A stretch of 64,000 nucleotides of DNA, from NCBI GenBank assembly GCA_036674765.1, contig JARVKI010000153.1, forward strand, positions 1-64,000, read 5' to 3'. Every line of letters starts with the position of its first letter. Positions within the stretch are counted from its first letter, which is position 1. The translations under genes were made by a program, and so were the position numbers. Of this stretch, positions 36,300-46,535 are shown piece after piece. Origin of the DNA: Seiridium cupressi. Its lineage: Eukaryota > Ascomycota > Sordariomycetes > Amphisphaeriales > Sporocadaceae. The notes beneath the pieces were generated by a model that worked only from the letters and a program-made list of their open reading frames with translations, had not been told where the DNA came from and did no database searches.

Positions 36300-37947
36300 A
36301 TGTTGGGGATAGATCCTCAGTTGGCTCGAATGAGCCTAACGACGGCTCTTGTCATATCCGTCTGCGTGGTCGACTCGGTCACGATCGCTTACGATGGGTC
36401 AGTCATGGGCTCCGTCAACGTCATGCCCAGCTACCTGGCCTATTTTGAAATCGATACTGCCACAAAAGCTGTGAACTCCACAGCTACTTCCTTGGGTGCC
36501 ATCATGATCGCACTCTTTGCTGGATTTATTGCCGATAAGCGTGGCCGCCTGGAGACACTTCTTCTAAGCGCAATTCTCAACATCGTGGGCGCCGCAATCA
36601 CTGCTGGTGCTCAGAACCTCGCCATGTTCATTGCTGGCCGCATGGTACTTGGCTTGGGCATGGGTCTTGCTCAGTCCGTTGCTGGGGTTTATGTAGCTGA
36701 AACAACTAAGCCTAGTGTTCGGGCTCTTGCTCTGGGGTTATACTACTCCTGCTGGGGCCTGGGCGGCATCATGGCGACCGGAATATCATATGGGGTAAGC
36801 CTTGCGTCTCTTCAATGCCAATTCCTTGATATATGGTCCAGTGCTATATTTTGCTCGTGCTTCATTCGTGCAAAGTGCAGCTCGGGAGGCACCAAGCATT
36901 TGTTCTCGGGGCGGTCTCGCGCAGAATGAAGGGGAAATGAACTGACATTCCGACTAGTGTACTTCACTCGAGCCTTCGAACTGGGCTTGGAGACTGCCTT
37001 CGTTGTTGCAGGGCCTCGCGCCTATACTCGTTATAGTGCTTCTGCCGTTCCTCCCGGAGTCTCCGCGCTGGCTCATCTCGAAGGACCGTCTCGATGAGGG
37101 CTTGAACAACATTGCACGCATCAATGGCACGACAGTCGACGATCAGGTCACCCAGTTTCAATACCAGGAGATCGTCGATAGACTCGACTACGAGAAGGCC
37201 GAGGGCAAGAGCGTCCCATTCGTCGAAATCGTCCGCAATGCTCCGAACAGGCGACGAGTCGCGCTTGCATTGTCCGTGGCGCCTATTACGATGTTGACTG
37301 GCTCCAATGTCATCACATATTACTATGGAGATATGCTCTCTCAGGCTGGTATTACCTCCTCCAAGACACAAATGGAGATCAGTCTCATACTATCTGTCTG
37401 GCAACTTGTGGTTGCACTCGGCGGCTCTCTTGTGGCCGACAGGATGGGTAGACGCTTACTGTGCCTCACTTCCTTGGTTGGTTGCACGGCCATGTTCTAT
37501 GTCGTTGGCGCCCTTACAGCCGTCTATGGGTCCTCTTCGTACAATCCAGGAGTCCAGGGCACGGTGGCTTCAATTTTCTTGTACCTCGGGTTTTACTCGT
37601 TTGGTCTCACGCCCCTCACTCAAATGTACCCCCCGGAAGTCCTCTCATACGGACTTCGTGCAACTGTTATGGGTCTATTTACATTACTCAACAAGGCCTG
37701 CGGCATCTTTGTTACTATGGTTTTCCCTTACTTGTTCGAATCCATCGGATGGAAGACGTATATGACAAACGCAAGCTGGAATTTTCTGTTCATTTTCTAC
37801 GTCTACTTCTTCTGGGTTGAGACGAAAGGAAAATCGCTAGAAGAGGCGGGCGACCTATTCGATGACATCAAGCGCTCCGATGCAGCGGATCTGGACGATA
37901 CGGATAGCAATAAAGACCGTACTAGGGTGAACGAGGTATTGGTCTAA
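36300..37947 (+). CDS. MFS sugar transporter
   Basis: Exons 36300-36794 and 36958-37947 (163-nt intron, GTAAGC donor, ACTAG acceptor, phase 0) give 494 aa. Sugar-porter signatures: YDGSVMGSV in helix 1, DKRGR after helix 2, GRMVLGLGMGLAQSVAGVYVAE (helices 4-5), NWAWRLPSLLQG, PESPRWL at the start of the central loop, and VADRMGRR after helix 8. The C-terminus reads ETKGKSLEE. It would import hexoses, disaccharides or glycosides through the plasma membrane. The N-terminus before helix 1 is short (about 15 residues) for the family, so an upstream exon cannot be excluded. The pairing with the secreted GH3 enzyme suggests extracellular cleavage and uptake of a glucoside. Confidence 0.88.
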
Positions 37948-38099
37948 GTTAGATAGTCCCAAGGGCCTTGCGCCAATCACGACGCTTAAATATATTCGTT
38001 CCTAAATATATGCTGATACGCTGACCATGACTAATCGGCGTCGCTTATCATACTAGTGCGACTTAGATAGCCTTAGAGCCAATCTTCAGTTGATACGAT

Positions 38100-39020
38100 A
38101 AATCAACGTTCATGCTCGGCATCCTCGGCAGTATCGGACTATCTTTGACCTCCAGCCCGAGCGTCAGGGTCGTCGTGCAGAATTTCAGCCGAGTGGCCTG
38201 GCGACCGGCGTAGTATCTTCAGGTGGCGTCGTGGGCGGTATCGCCTATCCATCGGTTTTGGAGAGATTTTTCGTGCTGATTGGATGGACGTGGACCACGG
38301 GAGAGATGGCATTGATGTGACTGGTCACCTTCACTTGCTCGATTGCACTGATTAACAGAGACTGGCATGCCAGATCTCCGTTGCTGAAAATAATCAGCCC
38401 TGATCTTACTATCTTCATGAACTAAGGTCTGATAATCATGAGTCTTGGAGTATTTTCACGGAATAAAAACTATTCGTCCCCTTTACCTAGTCGGCGTCCT
38501 ACGCGTTAGATCAGCAGATGGCTTCTCAGTTGGCATATCTGCCCATATCTCTAATCAATGCTGGCTCGAAGCCTGATCGTTGGTTCCCTGGGCAGCTTGA
38601 CGATGAACTTGGGCGATACAACGTCCTAATCATTGCTATTGTCGGGTGTACCATCCGCACATGCACCTAGCTCAAGACTGCGTCTTCCCCTGTACTACTG
38701 ATACTTTGGGCGGTTTGGTTTGGTTTATTTAGTGGCAGGAATGTCAGTCTTCTCCCTTTCTGCATTGGACAGCTATGTAAGATTGATTCCGACAGTCGTT
38801 ACTATGGGACAGCCTACGTTATTGTCAGTAGTAAGTAGCTGCGAGCTCTAAGTGCCGATCTGTATACACATAGATGTGGGGCTTCCGATAGCAGCACATT
38901 GACGAGTATTCTGGTGGAGGTATATTGGGAAACAACCGTCTGAAACGATAACATCATTACCAACCTAATACGTCACTTTGGCGCAATGGCCAGGAGCACC
39001 TCAACTAATCCCTATCGCTG
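38100..39020 (+). pseudogene. Decayed monocarboxylate transporter-like MFS gene
   Basis: Pieces of one MCT/MCH-type transporter appear in order in different frames: SGLATGVVSSGGVVGGIAYP (38180-38260), then a TGA after GEMALM; LGRYNVLIIAIVGCTI (around 38605-38655); and PVLLILWAVWFGLFSG followed by LLPFCIGQLC and RYYGTAYVIVS (38690-38830). A C-terminal remnant lies near 38880-39000. Frameshifts, stops and loss of the N-terminal half make it non-functional. Intact relatives carry pyruvate, lactate or similar acids. It lies directly downstream of the sugar transporter, so the locus may once have had two nutrient porters. Confidence 0.7.
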
Positions 39021-40034
39021 GGAGGAATTTGAAGCGTCCTAATGGCAATTATCGTTACTTTATCATATCATCTATCATGAATCTAGACAACTCTGTTTCT
39101 CTAGTTCTCACGAAAATTGCGTGTTGCGGTATTTCAGACATTTGATGCGTATTCTAATGTCATGTTCAGCGAATAGCCCCAGTTAATCAACAAACAGGAT
39201 GGGATTAATAGCCACGTTTCCACAATCTTAGCAACAAATTCGTGGGAACTAGACCTAACATCTAACGATTGAATTGAGTAAGGCTGAATTGGGAAAAGAA
39301 AGCCCTGCCTTGACTCTTAATATGAAAGTCCTAGGCTACTTAGTCGGGTATGGTCTCATTATTTGCGCTTTCAAGCTCGCCTGCGTTATCGAATCTCCAA
39401 CGGCGGGCGGGCATTCGTTATCTTATCTGATACGGTGGAACATCTCGCGGGCCCCCGACCGACCACCATGTGGCATAGGTTAGCACCATAGTGGCTATTA
39501 AAACTGCCAGCGTATTCACAATACTAGAAGAATCCCCCAGGTGCTGTAGCAAGAACAGGCCAAGAGCGGAACTAGACGCAGATGACATCGTGATCCTGCC
39601 GTGTGCGTTGAACGCGGTGATGAGAAAGGGTCCGGGGAGTCGCAGAGAGAAGATATACGCAGCTGCATTATATTGGCCCTCAGACGCCTTCAAACGCCTT
39701 CAAATGAGAATGTTTCGGTCCTGTAGCCGGTATCACTGGGGTACGAGTCAATACGCGTCAGCTCCTGCAAGCTCAAGCGACGCCGAGTCTCGACTATCAA
39801 CATCCGTGTCGGTAGTCCCGATTCAATGGTCGGTCGGTCCGACGAGGTAGGCTCCACTACTCGAGCCCCCGACGGCATTCTCCAACGCGAGCGGACGCAA
39901 CTTCTTTTGGCGCGGGATTGATGGATCAGTTGATTGCACGACCTATTCGAAAATCAAAGTGATTACAGCTGCTGTAATAAGGGCAAAGATTTTAGCGTAG
40001 CCTTAGCAACCCAACAAATCTCGTCGATTGGAAA
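39021..40034. other. Relic DNA, possible P450 N-terminus on the minus strand
   Basis: A minus-strand frame within 39418-39693 reads MSSASSSALGLFLL, then a membrane helix (TLAVLIATMVLTYATWW) and GGPRDVPP. This is the layout of a fungal P450 N-terminus, but it stops within a few codons and no catalytic part follows. Nothing else is supported here. Confidence 0.3.
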
Positions 40035-40430
40035 ATAGGGAGAAATACGAGTGATCCTCATTGCAGCTGCGCGACTCTTGACGAAGAACGGCTATAGGAT
40101 GGTCGTCAACTATGCCATAGCTCTGAACGGGCTACCAACCTCATTGAGGATATGGTAGCTGTCACCAAGCCACTCGGCGCTGAACTCGGATTTCGCAAGG
40201 CCATCCAGGCAGATTTAGCGTTACGACACGATGTTAACCGCCGGGTAAAGGAAAGTTTGAATGCAATGGGTAGACTCGACATACTATTCTCAATGGCGGC
40301 TGGTCGAAATCCGCAGATACAAGATCTTTCTTTGGATGCCAATGTCTCTGATGAGGCCTGGGATAGGGCATATACGATGAATGTGAAGTCACCCCTTTGG
40401 CTACTCCACGCTGATACGGTAGTTTCCGTC
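40035..40430 (+). pseudogene. Frameshifted short-chain dehydrogenase/reductase fragment
   Basis: An SDR N-terminal half is readable in two frames. First: a degenerate nucleotide loop, then ARLLTKNGYRMVVNYA up to about 40110. After a shift of frame near 40115: SSERATNLIEDMVAV, a GFRKAIQADLA segment, VKESLNAMGRLDILFSMAAGR (the usual NNAG region) and DEAWDRAYTMNVKSPLWLL. The catalytic YxxxK part is missing, replaced by a short unrelated tail that stops at 40499. The original was probably a 3-oxoacyl-ACP reductase-like enzyme. It is truncated and frameshifted, so non-functional. Confidence 0.65.
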
Positions 40431-40499
40431 GCCGGTATCGACAACAGTGGAAGCTCCCTTGTAAGACTCCACCTAACAGCATCTTGGTTCAGGGACTAG

Positions 40500-41865
40500 T
40501 CGTCGTAAGGTTTATCGCGTCACCAAAGGTGTCTCGCGGCTGCCACTGCGCTTAAAATGCCATTGACACGTAAACATCAATAGAGGTTTTGATATATTAT
40601 GGGGTGGACAAATGCGTCCTGATACAGTACAACAATGCAGCATCTACTATACGCGCACTGTGGTGCAGTTCGAGTCACCCACACATGCAATCAATATCTT
40701 ATATATCGAAAGCTTAGGATTGGTTGCTCGTGGGATCGCGGGGTAAGTTTAACACCCCGCAGTGGGTTGCGGTAGTTGGGTTGACAAGCCGGCTAGCAGC
40801 TAGCAGCCCTGGCAGCATCGTGGATCTGCCCCGGGACGTCGCGCACCGCCTTTTGCAGCAAGCCGAGACCGCGAGTGCAGCGCCATCAACCGCATCACCA
40901 AAGCCCGCCCTCATCGCTAAGATCTCCGTACGTAACGTACTGGGGGCCGAACTCGCTGGGCCCAGCAACTAACTTACCTTTTTGGGCCTGATCTGATGCC
41001 GTGTTGCTGGTGGCACCGCCGACGGTGGTATTCGTGTTCTCGCTAGATTGATATATATCCGGCTCTGATGGAGGGCTAGGGCTCGACTTCAGAGAGCGAG
41101 CTGAGGAAACGCTGAGTAGGATTCGCCGCAAGGATTCTTGATTGGCTGTATGCTGTAGGAGAGATGATAAGAGACAAAATACTGTAGAGCTGCAATTGCC
41201 GACATACATACTCTCCTTGTCTTGTTTACAACTGTTCACACTCTTGGTCCCCCAAGGGCCCCGCATCACGAACAGAGAACACCGAGAGACGCTGCGCAAA
41301 TGCGGCAATGCAACATCTAAGCCTCTTCCCAAATGTATGGAAGCATTCACACAACGTTAAGTGCTCGAAACCGGCAATCTCTTTCAGCATAAGGATTGTG
41401 ACTTATTGTGCCATACAAGAAATCTGCATGTGCTTCTGGTTATATCGTATACGATTTATAAAAGGCATTCGGGATGTTAGCGCTAGCGTAGCGCTAATGT
41501 AACGCTTGCCGCCTTTTTGCAGTAGCTTTGCGCTAGGTACTGGTTGAAATCGGATCCTATTTGTCGTGCTTGTTAAGTCTCCGTAAAAGTACGAAGATCT
41601 CCAAGGGACAAATGCGGGCAGTTTAAACGCCGATTGGAGCAGAACTGTTGGGGAGGGTGGGGAGCGGAGCCGATAATAAGAGCATAGCATAAATCTTGCA
41701 CACGGAAACGGGCTCTTCCCGGGTTTGTACATTATTTACGTATACCACTGTGGATTAATAAGCTATGATGAAATGTCAAGCTTCCCACGAAGACGCGAAG
41801 TGCCGAGCCATTGTTTACAAATTTCTATGATCGACTCAGGAAGCAGTGTTAAAACGGTGACTTCC
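40500..41865. other. No supported gene
   Basis: A minus-strand frame at 40895-41350 contains a Ser/Pro/Asn-rich stretch (SLKSSPSPPSEPD) and a GTAAGT-like donor, which might be part of a small gene, but no family or full structure is seen. Otherwise only short ORFs. The right part is upstream of the P450 gene. Confidence 0.35.
41477..41497. repeat. Inverted repeat TTAGCGCTA-GCG-TAGCGCTAA
   Basis: Perfect 9-nt arms around a 3-nt centre. It shares the GCGCTAGCG core with the palindromes at 35964-35975 and 45688-45705 and resembles the boundary repeats near 2404-2448. It may be a transposon terminus or protein-binding dyad. Confidence 0.5.
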
Positions 41866-41867
41866 TC

Positions 41868-41920
41868 CTCCTCTCATTTAGCCTCCTCTCATTTAGCCTC
41901 CTCTCATTTAGCCTCCTCTC
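41868..41920 (+). repeat. 15-nt minisatellite upstream of the P450 gene
   Basis: The unit gcctcctctcattta is repeated in tandem about 3.5 times without sequence change. It ends 56 nt before the P450 start codon, so it lies in the 5' leader or promoter. On the coding strand it is pyrimidine-rich. Confidence 0.85.
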
Positions 41921-41976
41921 CGGTAAAACGAATAGTTGTGCTGAAATCGAGTCGCCGGATCGACTCTATTGTAACG

Positions 41977-43851
41977 ATGTTGCCAGGCTTTTTTTCCGAT
42001 GGAGTCGATTCTCCGCTGTATCACCATGTGCTCGGTGTACTCTTCATTGCCGGAAGACTGATTCTATCAGTTTCAGCACTTGTTTGTCCCACCGTTTACG
42101 AATCAATTTCAATTATGAATAAGAGCTAACCTGAAGCTATGAACTAGGGATTCATTTACATCATGTGCTTGTTCTTCTACAATATCTTCCTTCACCCCCT
42201 ACGGCATTTCCCAGGCCCGAAGCTGTGGGCCATGACGCGTGTACCGTTCACACGCAACGAGCTCTCGGGCCAAGGGCATAAGGGCATCCTTCAACTCCAT
42301 AAGGCATATGGACCCTTTGTGAGAATTGCACCCGAAATTCTTTCCATCAGTCACCCGGCTGCGCCGACAGACTTGAAAGGCCACCGTAAAGCAGGCCAGG
42401 AGGAGCATTCGAAGGACCCCCATAATCAGACTTTCAACGAGCACAACATCATTGGCGCGAGCCGCGAAGACCACATGCGCTTCCGTCAAGTCATGTCAAG
42501 AGGCTTCTCGGCTCAAACTATGTTGGAGCAGCAGCCTACTATCAAAGGTTACGTGGACATTTTGTTCAAGCGACTGCACGAGATCAGCACCGGCGGAACC
42601 CGTCCTGTAGACATGGTGGCTTGGTATAACTATACAACTTTTGATATCATTGGGGACTTAGCTTTCGGGGAGCCCTTTGGTTGTCTAGAGGGTTCCACAT
42701 ACCATCCTTGGGTCGCCGCAGTTTTCCTCCGCGTCAAGTATATAGCAATTTCGCGCAGTCTAGGTCGTTATCCGTTCGGCAGGATTTTGAACAAGCTCGC
42801 GAATCTCTCAGTCTCAGGTTTGGCCGGCAAAAAGCAACAGCATGACGAGCTTTCCGAAATCAAGCTTCAAAAAAGGTTGGCCACAAAGACTGATCGGCCC
42901 GATTTCGTTGGGAAGATGCTCAAGGGGCGTGGTGGACAAGGAACCGTCAGTAACTCACAAGCCTTGAACAATATTTATCCGAACTTAAAACTAATCGAAA
43001 ACACACCCTTACAGAACATGACTTTCGACGAGCTTGTCTCCAATTCTTCAGTTCTTATCACTGCCGGATCCGAGACTACAGCTACTCTACTCTCGGCAGC
43101 AACCTTCTTCCTATGCAAAAGCCCTTACGCACTGTCTAAGCTGACTGATGAGGTGCGCTCCACATTTTCCAGCGACGATCAAATTGATCTCGTGACTACA
43201 CAGAACATGAGCTATCTGCAGGGCGTGTTGGAGGAAACGCTTCGGATGTATCCACCTGTTTCAGGTGGAACGCCACGCAAGATCGCGCGTGGTGGTGGTC
43301 ATATCGCTGGGAGATTTATTCCCGAGAATGTAAGTTTATTCTTCACTCGGAATTTTGATATAGCCAGAGAGAAATAGGACATACTCACCATCGCAATGAC
43401 GGATAACAGACAGTGGTTGAAACCCCGCAATGGGCAACGTACCATAATCCCGAATACTTCTCGCAACCAGATGAGTTCATTCCTGAACGCTGGCTTGGCG
43501 ACGAGCGCTTCAAGAACGACACACGAGAAGTCATGCAGCCATTTTCGGTTGGACCTCGCAACTGTATTGGTAGAAAGTAAGTCAAATTGTGATCAAGTCT
43601 CCTCTAACTGTCGTTCTCGGTTTCCCCCGAGTTGTGAACTGCGAGGCGCTGAAGCTGATTTGTTGTAACTTACCAGCCTTGCCTATGCTGAAATGCGCTT
43701 GATTTTGGCACGAATGATCTGGAATTTCCATATGCATCTTGCTGAAGACAGTTACGATTGGGTGGATAGAACTGAACTTTACCTACTTTTGGATAAGGCC
43801 CCGCTGAATGTGTACTTGACCCCTCGGGAAAAGGCACCATCTTGGTCTTAG
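41977..43851 (+). CDS. Cytochrome P450 monooxygenase, CYP65/Tri11-like
   Basis: Exons 41977-42093, 42148-43329, 43410-43576 and 43677-43851 give 546 aa. A 69-nt segment at 42947-43015 (GTCAGT...TTACAG, branch-like ACTAAT) is in frame. It interrupts the usual sequence before TFDELVSNSSVLI, so it is probably spliced, leaving 523 aa. Features: an N-terminal membrane helix; HPLRHFPGPK; the I-helix AGSETT; ExxR as EETLR; PERW; and the heme loop PFSVGPRNCIGRK. It would hydroxylate or epoxidise a small hydrophobic metabolite at the ER membrane. The first intron has a weak donor (GTTTAC), so the N-terminus is the least certain part. No metabolite backbone gene is adjacent. Confidence 0.87.
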
Positions 43852-44319
43852 TTAGAGCAATCCCTTGCGCCCCCGAGGAAGGCCAGGTGTCACTAGGTCT
43901 GCAATGGATTCAGAATGAATCCGGGTAGCAGTCGGCGTCGTTTAGTGCAGTAATGGCTATGGTCGTCAAAGATGGCGCATGGTATTAGCGGGCCACGTGG
44001 AGATGTATCACCATAGACTGATTTCTAGTCGGTCGAAACGGGGGCCTCCTGGTGCATAGCCTCAAGTGTAGCCATAACTAAAACGAAATGAATAATCATC
44101 ATGGAGGCTCGTTGCTTGCCGGGCATAAAATTACTGGATTAATCGCTCGATTGCTGGCTATACTGCGTCTGAGAGCCTTCGACAGAATGTGAACTCGTGT
44201 ACACACGAGACAATCTCCTACACGTGTGGTCCGGTGAACTTCTCGAAAATCTCGTCGTCCATGGCGAGACCGACATGAATTACTATTTGCGCTCGCCCAT
44301 GGTCTAGTCCATGTTCCAT
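43852..44319. other. Intergenic between convergent P450 and nitroreductase genes
   Basis: Short spurious ORFs only; nothing further seen. Confidence 0.5.
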
Positions 44320-45045
44320 TCACTCCTGGTCCTCAAAGCCCATCATAACCGTCGTCTCGCTCGCCAGCAGGCGACCAGGACGTATTTTATTAACAGCATG
44401 TTCAGAGTCCTCATATCCAATCGCAAGGCCGCAGATAACGGCTAGATTATCAGGAATGCCCACCTCCTGTTTGATCAAATCGGCATACCCAGCGACCGCG
44501 ACCTCGGCGCACGACCCGACCCCTCCTGCCGTCAACGCCAGCAGCAGCGTCTGCAGGTACATACCGACACTCAGAGCATCGGGCCGGCCTAGCTCCTTAT
44601 CCACACATATCACCGCAGCAGCCGGCGCGTCGAAGAACTCAAACATGCGCAGCACCGCCTCACGCCTGCCGATCCTGTCGTTCCACTCCACACCGAAGCC
44701 CTCGCCGTATACCTGCGCGCCGAGGGCCTTGCGTAAGGGTTCCAGATGGGCCGGCAGTGGCGGGATGGCGCGCAGGGGCTCGTCGGTCGCTCTGGCGGCT
44801 CCGAGGATAGCCACCTTGAGCTGCTTGAGAGGGTGACCTGCCAAAACAAAGAGGCGCCACGGCTGAATATTGGTGTTCGACGGGCTGTACCTGGCAAGAT
44901 CCAGCGCCGCGTCGAGGACGCTGCGCGGGACGGGCTTGGGGAGAAAGACGCGCGTTGAGTGCCGCGCAATAACGGCCTCGTGCAACGTTATTGTGTCAGC
45001 TATGGCCTCAGCCGTGATTGAGATCGGCATCGTAGATATCACCAT
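44320..45045 (-). CDS. Nitroreductase-family flavoprotein
   Basis: An intronless 241-aa protein. The FMN-binding start is RHSTRVFLPKPVP (29-41), followed by YSPSNTNIQPWRLFVLAG (the conserved SNxQPW segment, ~53-70). GRPDALSVGMYLQTLLLALTAGGVGSC and NLAVICGLAIGYED complete the nitroreductase fold with its C-terminal dimer arm. Such NAD(P)H:FMN enzymes reduce nitro compounds, quinones or enones. The coding sequence is clearly GC-richer than its surroundings and has no intron, as often seen in genes of bacterial ancestry, though that is only suggestive. Met1 or Met6 (MPISITAE) could start translation. Convergent with the P450. Confidence 0.88.
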   Translation of the reverse strand: MVISTMPISITAEAIADTITLHEAVIARHSTRVFLPKPVPRSVLDAALDLARYSPSNTNIQPWRLFVLAGHPLKQLKVAILGAARATDEPLRAIPPLPAHLEPLRKALGAQVYGEGFGVEWNDRIGRREAVLRMFEFFDAPAAAVICVDKELGRPDALSVGMYLQTLLLALTAGGVGSCAEVAVAGYADLIKQEVGIPDNLAVICGLAIGYEDSEHAVNKIRPGRLLASETTVMMGFEDQE

Positions 45046-45687
45046 AGCACTAAATCAAGTAATTCGCAGTTCTCTAGCACAGTTGTTTCAGAGTGAAGAG
45101 GAGCCATGTCGGTACACGCGGCACAGCAAGACGTCCCCTCGTAGCACGTACATCTGTTATCTGCGGCGCGATTCGGTCAAAGTTCAAAGGATCTGATACG
45201 CCGAACCAGAAGGCCCCACGCGCCTCTAATACGTAAGCCCGCCGCTCCTAGTCCAGTAAGGGACGGCTACACCTCTGGGTCCTACCACACTGTCAGGACG
45301 CGGGGCACAGACCTTACCCCGCAATTATTATATAGTATCAATGCCGAGTCTGCAAGGAGACTCGGTAATTCAACTTTAAGTCGTTCTCTAATCTACCTAC
45401 TATTTGCCTACAGTCACTCTTAACTACCAAGATCTCACAGATAGCCTATGACACCATGACTCATAGTTTGCGTACCACGTTAGAAGTAAGTATCCCACCT
45501 TCCCCTGCTTTGAGACAAGGACGTCGAGCCAGACATGATCACAACGATGGTAATATGGCCGTTGAATCTCGAAAACTGTGGCAAACTGTGGCAAACTTGG
45601 GAATAGATCAGGATCGATCACACCAACCAGACTGTTACACTACAATGATGGCCGGCGTACTGTAATAAGCCGACAGAGTTCTTACGG
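45046..45687. other. Nitroreductase promoter region and non-coding DNA
   Basis: Upstream region of the minus-strand nitroreductase. Short ORFs only. Confidence 0.45.
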
Positions 45688-45705
45688 ACTGGCGCTAGCG
45701 CCAGT
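45688..45705. repeat. 18-bp perfect palindrome ACTGGCGCTAGCGCCAGT
   Basis: Perfect self-complementary sequence without a spacer, 30-40 nt before a sudden AT-rich tract (about 45735-45855). Its core GGCGCTAGCGCC also occurs at 35964-35975. Confidence 0.75.
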
Positions 45706-46440
45706 TACTAACAGCTAGCGTTGCCAGCTGTCAGTTTAAAATATTTAAATAAGAGCTTAGAGTTTAATTTTAATTTTTTTAATTTTCATAATTTATATAT
45801 TTTATAAAAGATTTTAAAATATAACTTTTATATATTTTTTAAATTATAATAATAATCGACCTGGGCAACAACAGTACCGATAAAAGTCATGGCAGGATCG
45901 GAGGCATAAAACTTTCCGTCAAGTGCTCTTGATTTAGCTTCGGCGGTCCCAGACGCTTTTTCCCGTTTGGAAATTGCGGAGACGGCACTAGACGAAGTAG
46001 CGACGTTTGCATATATTATAGCTAGAGACCCATTATTGCGATTCATTATTCATACTCGTCCTCAGGATTCAGGAGCGGGGGAGAAATATACCTTTCGACA
46101 CACGTCGATATCCATGCCTGCCTTAGCTCGAGTATCGTCAGTTAGTCACCGCGAGACGCCTCAGCTTCAACTCTGTGGAACTATGCGTCGAGGCTCAATA
46201 GTGGCCTTGCTTGCATCGGGCTATTGACTGCAATGAACTGTTAGTTGCGTTGCGCCTTTTTCAAATGCCACCCATATTATACCTCCTGGTCGGGTAGTCT
46301 CCACTGCTAAACTTTTTGATGGATCGGACCACTTTATTCTCGCAAAGTACCTTATGTACTAATTTAATCACTATCGAATTGTTCTTGGGACTGGGCCGCC
46401 TCGAACAGTCTGCTTAGCCGCCGTACTCAGCTGAAGTTGG
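45706..46440. other. AT tract and adjoining degraded DNA
   Basis: 45735-45855 is almost pure A/T. After it, composition normalises sharply. A minus-strand frame (45828-46046) reads NVATSSSAVSAISKREK and so on and may be a protein relic, not identified. Nothing intact. Confidence 0.45.
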
Positions 46441-46535
46441 TGGGAGGATATTAGACCTGATAATTGTCTGAACCACAACATCATTACAACGTAATATAAG
46501 TCACTTTGGCGCAACGGAACCTACACCACAACTAA
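46440..46535 (+). repeat. Diverged second copy of the transporter-relic tail
   Basis: About 95 nt here align with 38920-39015. Shared words include ggtgg(g)agg, gtctgaa, aacatcattac and gtcactttggcgcaa. It lies in the same orientation. It is probably another remnant of an MCT-type gene or of a larger duplicated segment. Confidence 0.6.
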
